The position numbers and the translations under genes were made by a program. From the NCBI GenBank assembly GCA_009780025.1, contig WRAV01000023.1, positions 1 through 35,792 of the forward strand: 35,792 nt of DNA, in the 5' to 3' direction. The notes under the pieces were generated by a model. The model saw only the letters and a program-made list of their open reading frames with translations, had not been told where the DNA came from and made no database searches. Position 1 is the first letter of the stretch. Each line of letters starts with the position of its first letter. This DNA is from Oscillospiraceae bacterium (GTDB taxonomy: Bacteria; Bacillota; Clostridia; Oscillospirales; Ruminococcaceae). Shown here piece by piece: positions 25,441 through 32,880 of this stretch.

Positions 25441-25807
25441 GGGTTTTGGCTTGCGGGGCGGATTATCGCGGGCGTTGTTGTCGGGTCAGGGTTCCATCCC
25501 CGACCGCTCAGGTTTACCGGAGCGCCTCAGACATTCTGTTAGGTCAAGCTTTTTAAATTCAAGGTCAAGACCAAATTATAAATCAGCCTGCGGGCTGGGA
25601 CTTTTGTGCCGCTCATGCCGCGGGACGATTGCTATCGTACAATAAATCCCGTTAAAGTCGGGGATGGAACTCCGACCCTACGGCGACGGGTTCGCAACAC
25701 AATCAAAATAAAAAACTGCCAAATCTTCGCAATGCCCCCGGCAAATAATTGGCGGCCACGCTGCGAACAATACCTGCAAATATTTTGTGCAGGGAGTGAA
25801 TCGTACG
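25441..25807. repeat. Dispersed repeat, copy B (inverted) and a palindromic unit; no gene
   Basis: Between about 25570 and 25625 the reverse complement (CCGCGGCATGAGCGGCACAA..., then CCCAGCCCGCAGGCTGATT) matches the segment after the long hairpin in copies A and C. It is flanked by a GGTC...-type unit (25480-25500) and GTCGGGG/CTCCGAC (25652-25672, ending CCCTACGGCG). No sporulation sigma-G promoter for spoVAC could be recognised. Confidence 0.6.
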
Positions 25808-26254
25808 GTGGAAAACCTAACCAACCAAGCCTACACCGAGATGGTCAAAAAGGCATCGCCCCCGAGCAAGAGCGCAAAGAACATACCTATGGCGTTTTTG
25901 TTTGGCGGGCTTATCTGCGCTTTGGGGCACTTTTTTATCCAGATGTTCAAGCAGGCGGGGCTGAGCGACGAAATTGCCTTTCCCGCAGGGAGCATCGCTC
26001 TCATCTTTTTGGCGGTGCTGCTGACCGGGCTGGGCGTCTACGACAAGCTGGCCCGCCATGGGGGCGGGGGCACCCTTGTGCCTATAACCGGCTTTGCCAA
26101 CGCCATCGCCGCCCCCGCTCTCGAGTTCAAGAGCGAAGGGTATGTTCTCGGCCTTGGGGCAAAGATGTTCAGTGTCGCGGGGCCGGTGATAGTCTACGGC
26201 GTCGCTTCCGGAATAATCTACGGGGTGATAATTTACTTGATGGGCGCATATTAG
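25808..26254 (+). CDS. spoVAC: Stage V sporulation protein AC
   Basis: This 148-residue inner-spore-membrane protein has about four or five hydrophobic helices. Homologues form the mechanosensitive channel through which calcium-dipicolinate moves at spore loading and germination. Family signs are AFLFGGLICALGHFF, LLTGLGVYDKLARHGGGGTLVPITGFANAIAAPALEFKSEG (broken here into its parts by proline/glycine turns), and GAKMFSVAGPVIVYG. The frame opens at 25787, but GTG 25808 (ENLTNQ) is preferred because AGGGAG lies upstream at 25791-25796 and the length then matches B. subtilis; spacing of 11 is a little long. spoVAD follows by 87 bases. Confidence 0.93.
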   Translation: MENLTNQAYTEMVKKASPPSKSAKNIPMAFLFGGLICALGHFFIQMFKQAGLSDEIAFPAGSIALIFLAVLLTGLGVYDKLARHGGGGTLVPITGFANAIAAPALEFKSEGYVLGLGAKMFSVAGPVIVYGVASGIIYGVIIYLMGAY

Positions 26255-26259
26255 GCCAA

Positions 26260-26322
26260 TGTAGGAAATTACGCCCATATCGGCCTATTAAAGCCGGGAC
26301 GATGTGGGCATCGTCCCCTACA
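26260..26322. repeat. Palindromic element between spoVAC and spoVAD
   Basis: TGTAGG at 26260 and CCCCTACA ending at 26322 bound an element with an inner 9-bp stem GGGACGATG/CATCGTCCC (26296-26317). It belongs to the same TGTAGGGG...CCCCTACA family. Confidence 0.65.
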
Positions 26323-26341
26323 TGGCGAATGGAGGGTCAAC

Positions 26342-27376
26342 ATGCCAACACACACAGGCAACTACACAATCACTATGGAGCGCTGCCCAAGCCTTTTGGG
26401 GTTTGCGGCCGTGGGCTCTAAAAAGGAAGCCGATGGGCCAATCGGCAATAACTTTGACATCATCAGCAGCGATGCGCTCTTTGGCCAGAAGAGCTGGGAA
26501 CTTGCGGAGGGCCAGATGCAAAAGGTTGCCGCTGAAAAAGCATTGTCAAAGGCTTCGCTCAGCCCGGGCGATATCGGAATGCTGTTTGCGGGTGACCTCT
26601 TAAACCAAATAACCGCCAGCCACTACGGTCTGCGGGAGCTGGGTATACCGTTTATGGGGCTGTACGGCGCCTGTTCGACCATGAGCCAGGGGCTGATTCT
26701 CGCCGCCATGATGGTCGAGGGCGGCTTCGCCGGAAAGTCTATGGCGGTCACTTCATCGCATTTTTGTTCTGCAGAGCGGCAGTACCGCTTCCCGCTGGAG
26801 TACGGCGGCACCCGCACGCCCACCGCCCAGTGGACAGCCACCGCTGCCGGCGCGGTCATTGTTGGTGAAAGCCCAAGCCCGCCATATGTGCGCAGTGTCT
26901 GCATAGGCTCTATCGAGAACAAGGATGTGAAGGACCTGAGCAACATGGGCGCGGCCATGGCTCCGGCGGCTGCACTCACTTTGGGCCGATTCTTCAAGGA
27001 CACCTGCACCGGCCCGGACAATTACGACGTTATACTGACCGGCGACCTCGGTGAGATCGGCGGCACACTCCTTGCCCAGCTTATGGAGCGCGATGGCTAC
27101 AAGCTTAATGGTAAGCACGCCGACTGCGGGCTGATTCTCTTCGACAAAGAGGCCCAGGACACAGGCGCCGGAGGAAGCGGGTGCGGGTGCGCGGCAGCTG
27201 TGCTCTGCGCCTACCTGCTACCGAGAATGCGCGCCGGCAAAATAAATGAGGTACTGTTCATGGCTACAGGGGCGCTCATGTCGCCCACCAGTGTGCAGCA
27301 GGGACAGGATATTCCGGGGATCGCGCATCTTGTGCACCTTTCTACCAAAAAGAGCGGAAGGCCTGAGGTTAGTTAG
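26342..27376 (+). CDS. spoVAD: Stage V sporulation protein AD
   Basis: This 344-residue thiolase-fold protein binds dipicolinic acid and acts with SpoVAC and SpoVAE to load it into the forespore. Visible are the SLLGFAAVGSKKEADGPIGNNFD start region, FAGDLLNQITASHYGLRE, the thiolase-like LYGACSTMSQG around residue 110, SSHFCSAERQYRFPLEYG, LTGDLGEIGG and the C-terminal FMATGALMSPTSVQQG. All match SpoVAD closely. GGAGGG lies six bases before the ATG. The next gene of the set is nearly 950 bases away because of inserted repeats. Confidence 0.96.
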   Translation: MPTHTGNYTITMERCPSLLGFAAVGSKKEADGPIGNNFDIISSDALFGQKSWELAEGQMQKVAAEKALSKASLSPGDIGMLFAGDLLNQITASHYGLRELGIPFMGLYGACSTMSQGLILAAMMVEGGFAGKSMAVTSSHFCSAERQYRFPLEYGGTRTPTAQWTATAAGAVIVGESPSPPYVRSVCIGSIENKDVKDLSNMGAAMAPAAALTLGRFFKDTCTGPDNYDVILTGDLGEIGGTLLAQLMERDGYKLNGKHADCGLILFDKEAQDTGAGGSGCGCAAAVLCAYLLPRMRAGKINEVLFMATGALMSPTSVQQGQDIPGIAHLVHLSTKKSGRPEVS

Positions 27377-28324
27377 CGGTATTTGTAGGGCACAGTACCT
27401 ACATCGTACCGGCTAATTCCACACACGACTGTTGTAGGGGCCGCGCCCCTGCGCGGCCCGCTAATTTCCAGTGACGTTCCATTGTTGGTGCTGAAGTTCC
27501 GGGGGCTCAGGTCAAGTTCAAGGGCTTAATATTAATCAGCCTACGGGCTGAGCATTCGGAGCAAACTTTGAACCGGTAGGTTGGATTTTGGCCGTTGGCT
27601 GACGACAAACCTCCCCAGCTGCTATGCGAGCCCGGGCTTAGAATAAGGAGTTTTCGCGGCGAGGTGTTAGCTGTTGACTGTGCCACTATTGACAAAACAG
27701 GAGCTCGTAAGAATAATACACCAACAAACTTTCTAGTTTTCGCTCACCTGTCCGTATAGTGGGGGATGAGGCGGTCTTTGCCACTGCCACATGCCTTTGG
27801 CGTGGCAGTTGGGAGTTGTCTGCGACTGAACTTGGAGCAGACCTGGTCCTCCCCCAGTCGCCTTTCTTTTGCTTACTTCTTCTTTGGCGAAACAAAGAAA
27901 AGTAAGTGCCTCCGCGGCACGAGCGGTACAATAATCCCAGCCCACAGGCTGATTCTATATTGGGTTTTGAACTTGGCCGGTCGTGGATGGAACCCAGACT
28001 ATACAGCGCCAGTTGGGGCAAATCACGGGGAACCGATGTAAACCTGCGGGCGGAAGAATCCAGCCCCTACAGCGTTAGGTTTGTCGGAAGAGGCGGGCCG
28101 CACAAGGGCGCGGCCCCTACAACGATGGGACCCACGGTAAACCTAGGCGGCATAAAAACAAAAAACAGACCATACAACAACGGGTTTGCGGTAAACCGAG
28201 GGCGATTAAAAATCGCCCCTACAACGACAGGTTTGCAGCGACAACACAAAGGCCCTTGGCACCAAAACCAGCTACAAAAACTAAAGCCGCCCAACATGGC
28301 GGAACACATAGGAGGACTTCAATA
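27377..28324. repeat. 948-base repeat island splitting spoVAD from spoVAE; dispersed repeat copy C
   Basis: No gene is supported. In order: TGTAGG/CCTACA (27384-27403); TGTAGGGG with GGGCCGCG/CGCGGCCC (27433-27459); a fragment with AATCAGCCTACGGGCTGAG (about 27535-27553); dispersed repeat copy C from about 27650, containing the CTTACTT.../AAGTAAG hairpin (27872-27906) and CCGCGGCACGAGCGG; then GGGCCGC/GCGGCCC (28095-28116) and GGGCGATT/AATCGCCC (28200-28218), each ending in CCTACAACGA. The 139-codon frame at 27906-28325 is repeat-derived. Confidence 0.7.
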
Positions 28325-28690
28325 ATGGAAATATTCTGGGAATACGCCAAAGCATTTTTGGTCGGCGGTCTTATCTGCGCTATTGGTCAGGTGCTGATTG
28401 ACTACACAAAGCTTACTCCCGCGCGGATTCTGGTTAGCTTTGTGGTGCTGGGTGTGGTTCTTGGGGCTGTGGGAGTTTACCAGCCGCTGGTTGAATGGGC
28501 CGGGGGCGGTGCGAGCGTCCCCCTGACCGGCTGGGGGAACACTATCGCCCAAGGAACCAAGGATGCTATCCGCGAGAAGGGGCTGTACGGCATACTCAGC
28601 GGCGGGTTGGGTATTTCGGCGGCGGGCGTAGCCGCGGCGATATTCTTCGGACTGGCGGCAGGAGTGGTGTTTAAGCCTAAAGAAAAGTAG
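28325..28690 (+). CDS. spoVAE: Stage V sporulation protein AE
   Basis: This 121-residue membrane protein has four likely helices and is the third component of the minimal clostridial SpoVA dipicolinate transport set. Family signs are EYAKAFLVGGLICAIGQVLID, LGVVLGAVGVYQPLVEWAGG, ASVPLTGWGNTIAQGTKDAI and the C-terminal helix GISAAGVAAAIFFGLAAGV. The frame extends upstream into repeat DNA, but ATG 28325 starts the conserved region and has AGGAGG nine bases before it. No spoVAF, spoVAA or spoVAB is present. Confidence 0.95.
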   Translation: MEIFWEYAKAFLVGGLICAIGQVLIDYTKLTPARILVSFVVLGVVLGAVGVYQPLVEWAGGGASVPLTGWGNTIAQGTKDAIREKGLYGILSGGLGISAAGVAAAIFFGLAAGVVFKPKEK

Positions 28691-28901
28691 CAGCAATATA
28701 GAATTTCCAAATTCCCCCATGCGTGCCAAACAATTTCCCCGCACTCAGGCTTGTAAAGCGTGCATGCACGGACAAACTATTACCGTGCCAGCTTGCGCCG
28801 CGTCAAAAAATGCCTATCACGTTTTTTGCCTTAACCCACACGCTTGGGTGAGAAGCAGCGCTGCGGGCACAAAGTAATCGCAATAAAGGGAGGAATTTAC
28901 C

Positions 28902-29087
28902 ATGGCCAACTTGACTGCCAAGGAGCTTTCCGCCATCGGGGATCACCTCGCCGCGGAAGATAATCTCGTCCGCAAGTACCGCATGTACGCCGGCACTACC
29001 CAGGACCCGCAGATAAAGCAAAAGTGCGAGGAAATCGCACAGCGCCATCAAAATCACTTCAACACCCTTATGGGTCACTTGAGCTAG
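28902..29087 (+). CDS. Small spore coat-like protein (CotF-associated type)
   Basis: This 61-residue helical protein has the pattern of short coat-associated proteins in Clostridia: a first helix (LTAKELSAIGDHLAAEDNLV), KYRMYAG, and a second helix (KCEEIAQRHQNHFNTLMGHL) rich in histidine and glutamate. It resembles half of a ferritin-like four-helix bundle, so it may pair with itself or with the next gene product. GGGAGG precedes the ATG. It lies 14 bases before a CotF gene, implying co-transcription in the mother cell; no sigma-E/K promoter could be read with confidence. Confidence 0.8.
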   Translation: MANLTAKELSAIGDHLAAEDNLVRKYRMYAGTTQDPQIKQKCEEIAQRHQNHFNTLMGHLS

Positions 29088-29101
29088 GGAGGGGAATAGA
29101 A

Positions 29102-29371
29102 ATGATTAATCAACAATCGTCTTTTAGCGACAAGCATATCATGACCGACTTGCTTTCCAGCCAGAAGTTTGAAACGGGCGGTTACAACACCTCTGCCAAC
29201 GAGTGCGCGTGCCCCTGCCTGAGAAGTGATATAATGAATATCCTCAATGAGGAGCACCAAATTCAAAGCGAAATATTTGGCGAGATGCAAAAGCGCGGCT
29301 GGTACCCCACCGAAGCTGCAGACCAAAGCAAGATCAACCAAGTAAAGCAGAAGTTCGCGGGCGGCGCGTAG
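29102..29371 (+). CDS. CotF-family spore coat protein
   Basis: This 89-residue protein matches the CotF spore coat family: DKHIMTDLLSSQKFETGGYN, a cysteine-bearing NECACPCLRSDIMNILNEEHQIQ centre (split by a helix start) and GEMQKRGWYPTEAADQSKI. Three cysteines close together (NECACPC) may cross-link the coat or bind metal, which is inference. GGGAGGGG lies eight bases before ATG 29102; the longer frame overlapping the previous gene is rejected. It ends at a clear terminator. Confidence 0.88.
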   Translation: MINQQSSFSDKHIMTDLLSSQKFETGGYNTSANECACPCLRSDIMNILNEEHQIQSEIFGEMQKRGWYPTEAADQSKINQVKQKFAGGA

Positions 29372-29418
29372 GGGTTAAAATAGCTTCCACGTAATTTCCA
29401 AGAACTTCGACGATACAG

Positions 29419-29453
29419 TCGCCGGTGCCCAAAAGGGTGCCGGTGATTTTTTT
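29419..29453 (+). terminator. Terminator of the coat gene pair
   Basis: A 12-bp stem with three G-U pairs (29419-29430 with 29435-29446, loop AAAA) is followed by seven T residues. Confidence 0.88.
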
Positions 29454-29745
29454 GTTTCACAATTTTATTCGCAGCCATAAAAACCACCGGGCCTGCTTAA
29501 CGAGTTCCACCTTCTCTATATTATAGCAAAATAGTTAAGCTGAAAACATTATTGACACCACAATGACAGCCACCTAAACAAACAATCTCAAGAACATGAG
29601 GCACCATGGCAAAATAAGCGCGAAATAAACGCAGACCCTGCAATACCTTGTTATTTTGTGTGCAAGCTTATTGACTGCCCCCTCTCATTTGGCGTATAAT
29701 GGAAGCTGCAACTATTAATCACGCGGCGCCGTGTAAAAGGGGGCC
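29454..29745 (+). promoter_or_regulatory. mreB-like gene leader with consensus promoter
   Basis: TTGACT (29671-29676), 18 bases, TATAAT (29695-29700) lie 45 bases before the gene. The 217 bases before it are AT-rich and hold nothing recognisable. Confidence 0.75.
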
Positions 29746-30768
29746 TTGGCTTTGGCAGCTTTGGATATCGGCATTGACCTTGGCACTTGTAACATATATG
29801 CCGTTGACCACGGCGGGAAGACCGTTCTGCGGGAACCCTCGGTGGTGGCGCTTGACAAGCGTTCCGGCAAAGTGATCGGCGCCGGCAGCGCGGTCTTGGA
29901 TATGGTAGGCAAAGTGCCCGGTCATATCGAGGTTGTGCACCCCCTGCGAGACGGCGTCATCAGCGATTTTAGCATGACCGAAGTGCTGATAAAGCACCTG
30001 CTCAAAAAGATAACCAACAACCAGCTGCTCAAGCCCCGGGTCTGCCTGTGCGTGCCCTCGGCCATTACAGGTGTGGAGGTTCAAGCGGTTATAGACGCCA
30101 CAATGTCCGCCGGAGCGCGCAAGGTTTACCTCATCGAGGAGCCGGTGGCCGCAGCTATCGGCGCGGGGATTGATCTCAGCCTTCCCTACGGGAACATGAT
30201 AGTAGATGTGGGTGGCGGTACCTGCGATATTGCCGTGCTCTCACTAAACGGAATAGTCTGCAAGGCCTCGCTAAAAGTAGCCGGCCACGCCTTCGATGAG
30301 GCGTTTATAAAATACGCGAGACAGCGGCACAACCTACTTATCGGGGTGCCCACCGCAGAGCGAATCAAAATGGAGGCCGGCGCGGTCTGCGCTGGGTTCG
30401 AGCCCGCAACCGCTTATGCTAAAGGCCGGGATCTCGTCTCCGGGCTGCCAAAGAAGATTACCATAACAAGGGAAGACACCATAAGCGCACTCTCTGAGCC
30501 CATGAGCCAGATTTTGCGGGCCATTGTAAGCGTTTTGGAAAGAACCCCGCCCGAGCTGGCGGCGGACATTCGCACCGGCGGGATAGTGCTAACCGGCGGC
30601 GGCGCTCTGATAACCGGCTTTGCGGCGGCGGTAGAGCGCAGAACAAGCATACCCGCCCGCCTGGCCCCCGACCCGGAGCGCTGCGTGGCCATGGGTACCG
30701 CCAAGAGCTTCGACTACTTAGACACGCTCTACGACGGCTTTGTTACAACTAGGGGAGCGGCACGATAA
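29746..30768 (+). CDS. MreB/Mbl-family cell-shape actin homologue
   Basis: This 340-residue protein of the bacterial actin family forms membrane-associated filaments that guide wall synthesis. It carries phosphate-1 loop DIGIDLGTCN, LREPSVVALDK, the catalytic region LIEEPVAAAIGAG, phosphate-2 loop VDVGGGTCDIAVLSL, NLLIGVPTAERIKMEAGA and adenosine loop IVLTGGGALITG. Two positions differ from the usual form: DIGGGTTE reads DVGGGTCD, and VAGD reads VAGH in VAGHAFDEAF. No mreC/mreD follows, as for the extra paralogues Mbl or MreBH, so no symbol is given. The start is TTG with AAAAGGGGG just upstream; TTG 29752 has better spacing. Confidence 0.9.
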   Translation: MALAALDIGIDLGTCNIYAVDHGGKTVLREPSVVALDKRSGKVIGAGSAVLDMVGKVPGHIEVVHPLRDGVISDFSMTEVLIKHLLKKITNNQLLKPRVCLCVPSAITGVEVQAVIDATMSAGARKVYLIEEPVAAAIGAGIDLSLPYGNMIVDVGGGTCDIAVLSLNGIVCKASLKVAGHAFDEAFIKYARQRHNLLIGVPTAERIKMEAGAVCAGFEPATAYAKGRDLVSGLPKKITITREDTISALSEPMSQILRAIVSVLERTPPELAADIRTGGIVLTGGGALITGFAAAVERRTSIPARLAPDPERCVAMGTAKSFDYLDTLYDGFVTTRGAAR

Positions 30769-30813
30769 ATGCAGAAGTAGTTGCCAACAAAAAACTACAC
30801 GGTCAAGACACAT

Positions 30814-30848
30814 AACAAGGCGCGGAATGTAGATTCCGCGCCTTGTTT
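30814..30848 (+). terminator. Terminator of the MreB-like gene
   Basis: A perfect 15-bp stem (AACAAGGCGCGGAAT 30814-30828; partner 30833-30847) with loop GTAG, ending in TTGTTT. Confidence 0.85.
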
Positions 30849-30992
30849 AAAGTTGTCCGCAGACCCTTATAGAGGATACCCCCAATTCAGAAAAGTAGTA
30901 TCGTAATTGCTTTTCGCTTTTACAGGGCGTAATCCAAAATCTGCACCGGCTGCGTGGCGAAAATTGCTTGCGGTGGAAAACCTGCGAAAATC

Positions 30993-31021
30993 TTGCAATA
31001 CTGCCGCAAATATGGTACACT
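30993..31021 (+). promoter_or_regulatory. Promoter of the zinc-ribbon gene pair
   Basis: TTGCAA (30993-30998), 17 bases, TACACT (31016-31021) preceded by TGG (extended -10), about 60 bases before the ATG. Confidence 0.7.
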
Positions 31022-31081
31022 GTAATGCATATTCGTCAATTTTTTATGATGACAGCGTATATTTAGAAGGGAGTTACATAT

Positions 31082-31669
31082 ATGCCGTTAGGATCAATCG
31101 GTAGAGGCCTTGGAATGGGCGTTGGAATGGGAGTTGGGCAACCGTTGGGCAACCAGCTGGCAAATAAACTGTTCGGCGGCCTGGGCGGTGGTCAAGGCGG
31201 CGGGGTGCAGTGCCAGAGCTGCGGCACCGTTAACCAAGATGGTATGAGGTTTTGCGGCGGCTGCGGCGTGGAAGTAGTTGTGCAAGTGGCACAGGGCCCC
31301 GCAAATGGCATCCAGTGTGGATGCGGCACCATTAACGAAACGGGCAGAAAGTTCTGCAGCGGATGCGGCAATAATATTGAGGCGCTGGCTGCTCCGGCAA
31401 ACGGCATAGCGTGCAGCTGTGGCGCTGTCAACGAAGAGGGCCGCAAGTTCTGCAGCGGCTGTGGCAGTAAGCTTGAAGCGCCCCCGGCTGCAGCGGCTGG
31501 TATAGCCTGCGCCAGCTGCGGGGAAGTAAACGAGCCAGACAAGAAGTTCTGCGGCTCTTGCGGCAGCAAGCTGGAAACCCCTGTGGAGACCCCAACAGCC
31601 TGCAGCAAGTGCGGAGCCCAGCTGGAAGACGGTAAAAAATTCTGTGGTGAGTGCGGCAACAAAGTCTAA
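31082..31669 (+). CDS. Five-fold zinc-ribbon protein with a glycine-rich N-terminus
   Basis: This 195-residue protein has two parts. Residues 1-42 are glycine-rich with G-x-G and GxxxG spacing (GRGLGMGVGMGVGQPLG), possibly membrane-inserting or self-associating. Residues 44-191 are five zinc ribbons: C44/47-C58/61, C79/81-C92/95, C111/113-C124/127, C143/146-C157/160 and C174/177-C188/191. Ribbons 2 and 3 have a shortened CxC first knuckle; the others are CxxC. Linkers between ribbons are proline/alanine-rich. GGGAG precedes the ATG. It is 27 bases from a membrane protein ending in the same type of ribbon. Function unknown; metal-dependent assembly or sensing is a guess. Confidence 0.85.
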   Translation: MPLGSIGRGLGMGVGMGVGQPLGNQLANKLFGGLGGGQGGGVQCQSCGTVNQDGMRFCGGCGVEVVVQVAQGPANGIQCGCGTINETGRKFCSGCGNNIEALAAPANGIACSCGAVNEEGRKFCSGCGSKLEAPPAAAAGIACASCGEVNEPDKKFCGSCGSKLETPVETPTACSKCGAQLEDGKKFCGECGNKV

Positions 31670-31696
31670 AACTTTTGATAATATGGAGGGTACATA

Positions 31697-32797
31697 GTGT
31701 CGGAACAACAAACAACGAAAAAGTTTACTTCTAAACAGCTGTGGACCATGACAATGCCCTTTGTTGTGGCAAAGCTGACAATAAGGCTAATAGGCATACT
31801 TGTCGGCGTCGTGATTATGGCCATAGCCCTGTTTATATTCAACAGGAGCCCAGCGGTAGGCTTTTTCGCCATCATTTTTGGCTTTAGTGCTGCAATAGGT
31901 GCGTATGGCTTTATTGTGCGGGTCTTTGGCTTCGCGGCAAGAGTAGGCCATGTAGCCGTGCTGACGGAAACTATAAAAACCGGGCAGCTGCCGCAAAACC
32001 AGATTACATACGGCAAAAACATAGTAGTTTCTAAGTTTGCCACCGCCGGCGCTTTCTTTGTACTAAACGCGCTGATAGACAGGGCGGTAAAGCAGCTTCA
32101 AGGGACACTGGGTTCTGCTATGTCCGCTTTAGGCGGTCTTGGCATGGGCGGCGTGGTAAAGTTCGCCCAAAAGTTTGTCGGCATGGCGCTCAAGTTCGTG
32201 GACGAGTGCATTATAGGCTGGATATTCTACAACGATGACAAACAGCAATCCACAACAAAGGGCGCTGTTGACGGCATTGTTATCTACTTCCAAAACTGGA
32301 AGGCGATACTGGGCGGCGCACTGAAGACCACGGCTTTGAGCACGCTGTTCATAATTGTGTTTGGGCTAGTGCTGTTTGGGCTGTTTTCATGGATTCTAAG
32401 CTTCGTTGACGGCTTTTGGGGAGCGCTTGCCTTCTTCCTCGGCATTATGCTTGCCATTACAGTAAAGAGGGCCTTGCTGGACAGCTGGACAATGATCAGC
32501 ATGCTCAATGCATACATGCAAGTAGCGCCTACAACCCAGATTCAGTTTGACGTATACGGCAAGCTCGCGGCACTCTCGCCTTCCTTTAGGAAGATGCGCG
32601 ACCAGGCAAGCGCCGAAATCCCGCAAGGGCCTCCAGCTGGCGCCCAGGGTTTTAGACAGACTGGGGCAGGGACTCAAGGTTTTGGAGCACAACAAAGACC
32701 GGCAGCCGCGCCAAGCGGCCCGGTGTTCTGCGGTGAGTGCGGAGCCAAGAACGCGCCCGGCACCCAGTTTTGCGGCGAGTGCGGTAAAAAGGTTTAG
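31697..32797 (+). CDS. Membrane protein with a C-terminal zinc ribbon
   Basis: This 366-residue protein is not assigned to a named family. Residues 1-85 hold two or three hydrophobic helices (LIGILVGVVIMAIALFIF, VGFFAIIFGFSAAIGAYGFI). A glycine-rich segment (GSAMSALGGLGMGGVVK) and amphipathic stretch follow, then two more helices (about 215-260). A flexible tail rich in G/A/Q/P (from about 305) leads to one zinc ribbon, CGECGAKNAPGTQFCGECGKKV. The ribbon nearly matches the last ribbon of the upstream protein (CGECG-K-V ending). The start is GTG with GGAGGG eight bases upstream. It shares an operon with the five-ribbon gene and ends at a terminator. Confidence 0.85.
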   Translation: MSEQQTTKKFTSKQLWTMTMPFVVAKLTIRLIGILVGVVIMAIALFIFNRSPAVGFFAIIFGFSAAIGAYGFIVRVFGFAARVGHVAVLTETIKTGQLPQNQITYGKNIVVSKFATAGAFFVLNALIDRAVKQLQGTLGSAMSALGGLGMGGVVKFAQKFVGMALKFVDECIIGWIFYNDDKQQSTTKGAVDGIVIYFQNWKAILGGALKTTALSTLFIIVFGLVLFGLFSWILSFVDGFWGALAFFLGIMLAITVKRALLDSWTMISMLNAYMQVAPTTQIQFDVYGKLAALSPSFRKMRDQASAEIPQGPPAGAQGFRQTGAGTQGFGAQQRPAAAPSGPVFCGECGAKNAPGTQFCGECGKKV

Positions 32798-32822
32798 CTC
32801 TACCGGCATAACCCACAATAGT

Positions 32823-32864
32823 AAACCCTCCTGTTGTAGCGCGGCTGCGCGACAGGAGGGTTTT
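32823..32864 (+). terminator. Terminator after the zinc-ribbon operon
   Basis: AAACCCTCCTGT (32823-32834) pairs with ACAGGAGGGTTT (32852-32863) across a GC-rich loop that itself forms a small GCGCGG/CTGCGC stem. It ends in TTTT, 17 bases before the next gene. Confidence 0.75.
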
Positions 32865-32880
32865 AGGTAGGGAGACATTT

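Larger units (their letters stand above)
30769..31081. other. Intergenic stretch with mreB-like terminator and zinc-ribbon promoter
   Basis: No gene was seen in these 313 bases. The first part holds the terminator at 30814-30848, the last part the promoter at 30993-31021. About 140 bases between them are unremarkable. Confidence 0.6.

Noticed and set aside
25606-26421. 271-codon frame overlapping spoVAC
   Set aside because: It is a shadow of spoVAC in another frame; spoVAC matches its family strongly.
27377-28324. CRISPR array in the repeat island
   Set aside because: Units are palindromic with unequal spacing and variable cores, not identical repeats with regular spacers.
27906-28325. 139-codon frame before spoVAE
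   Set aside because: Built from tandem palindromic repeats; no ribosome site or protein-like composition.
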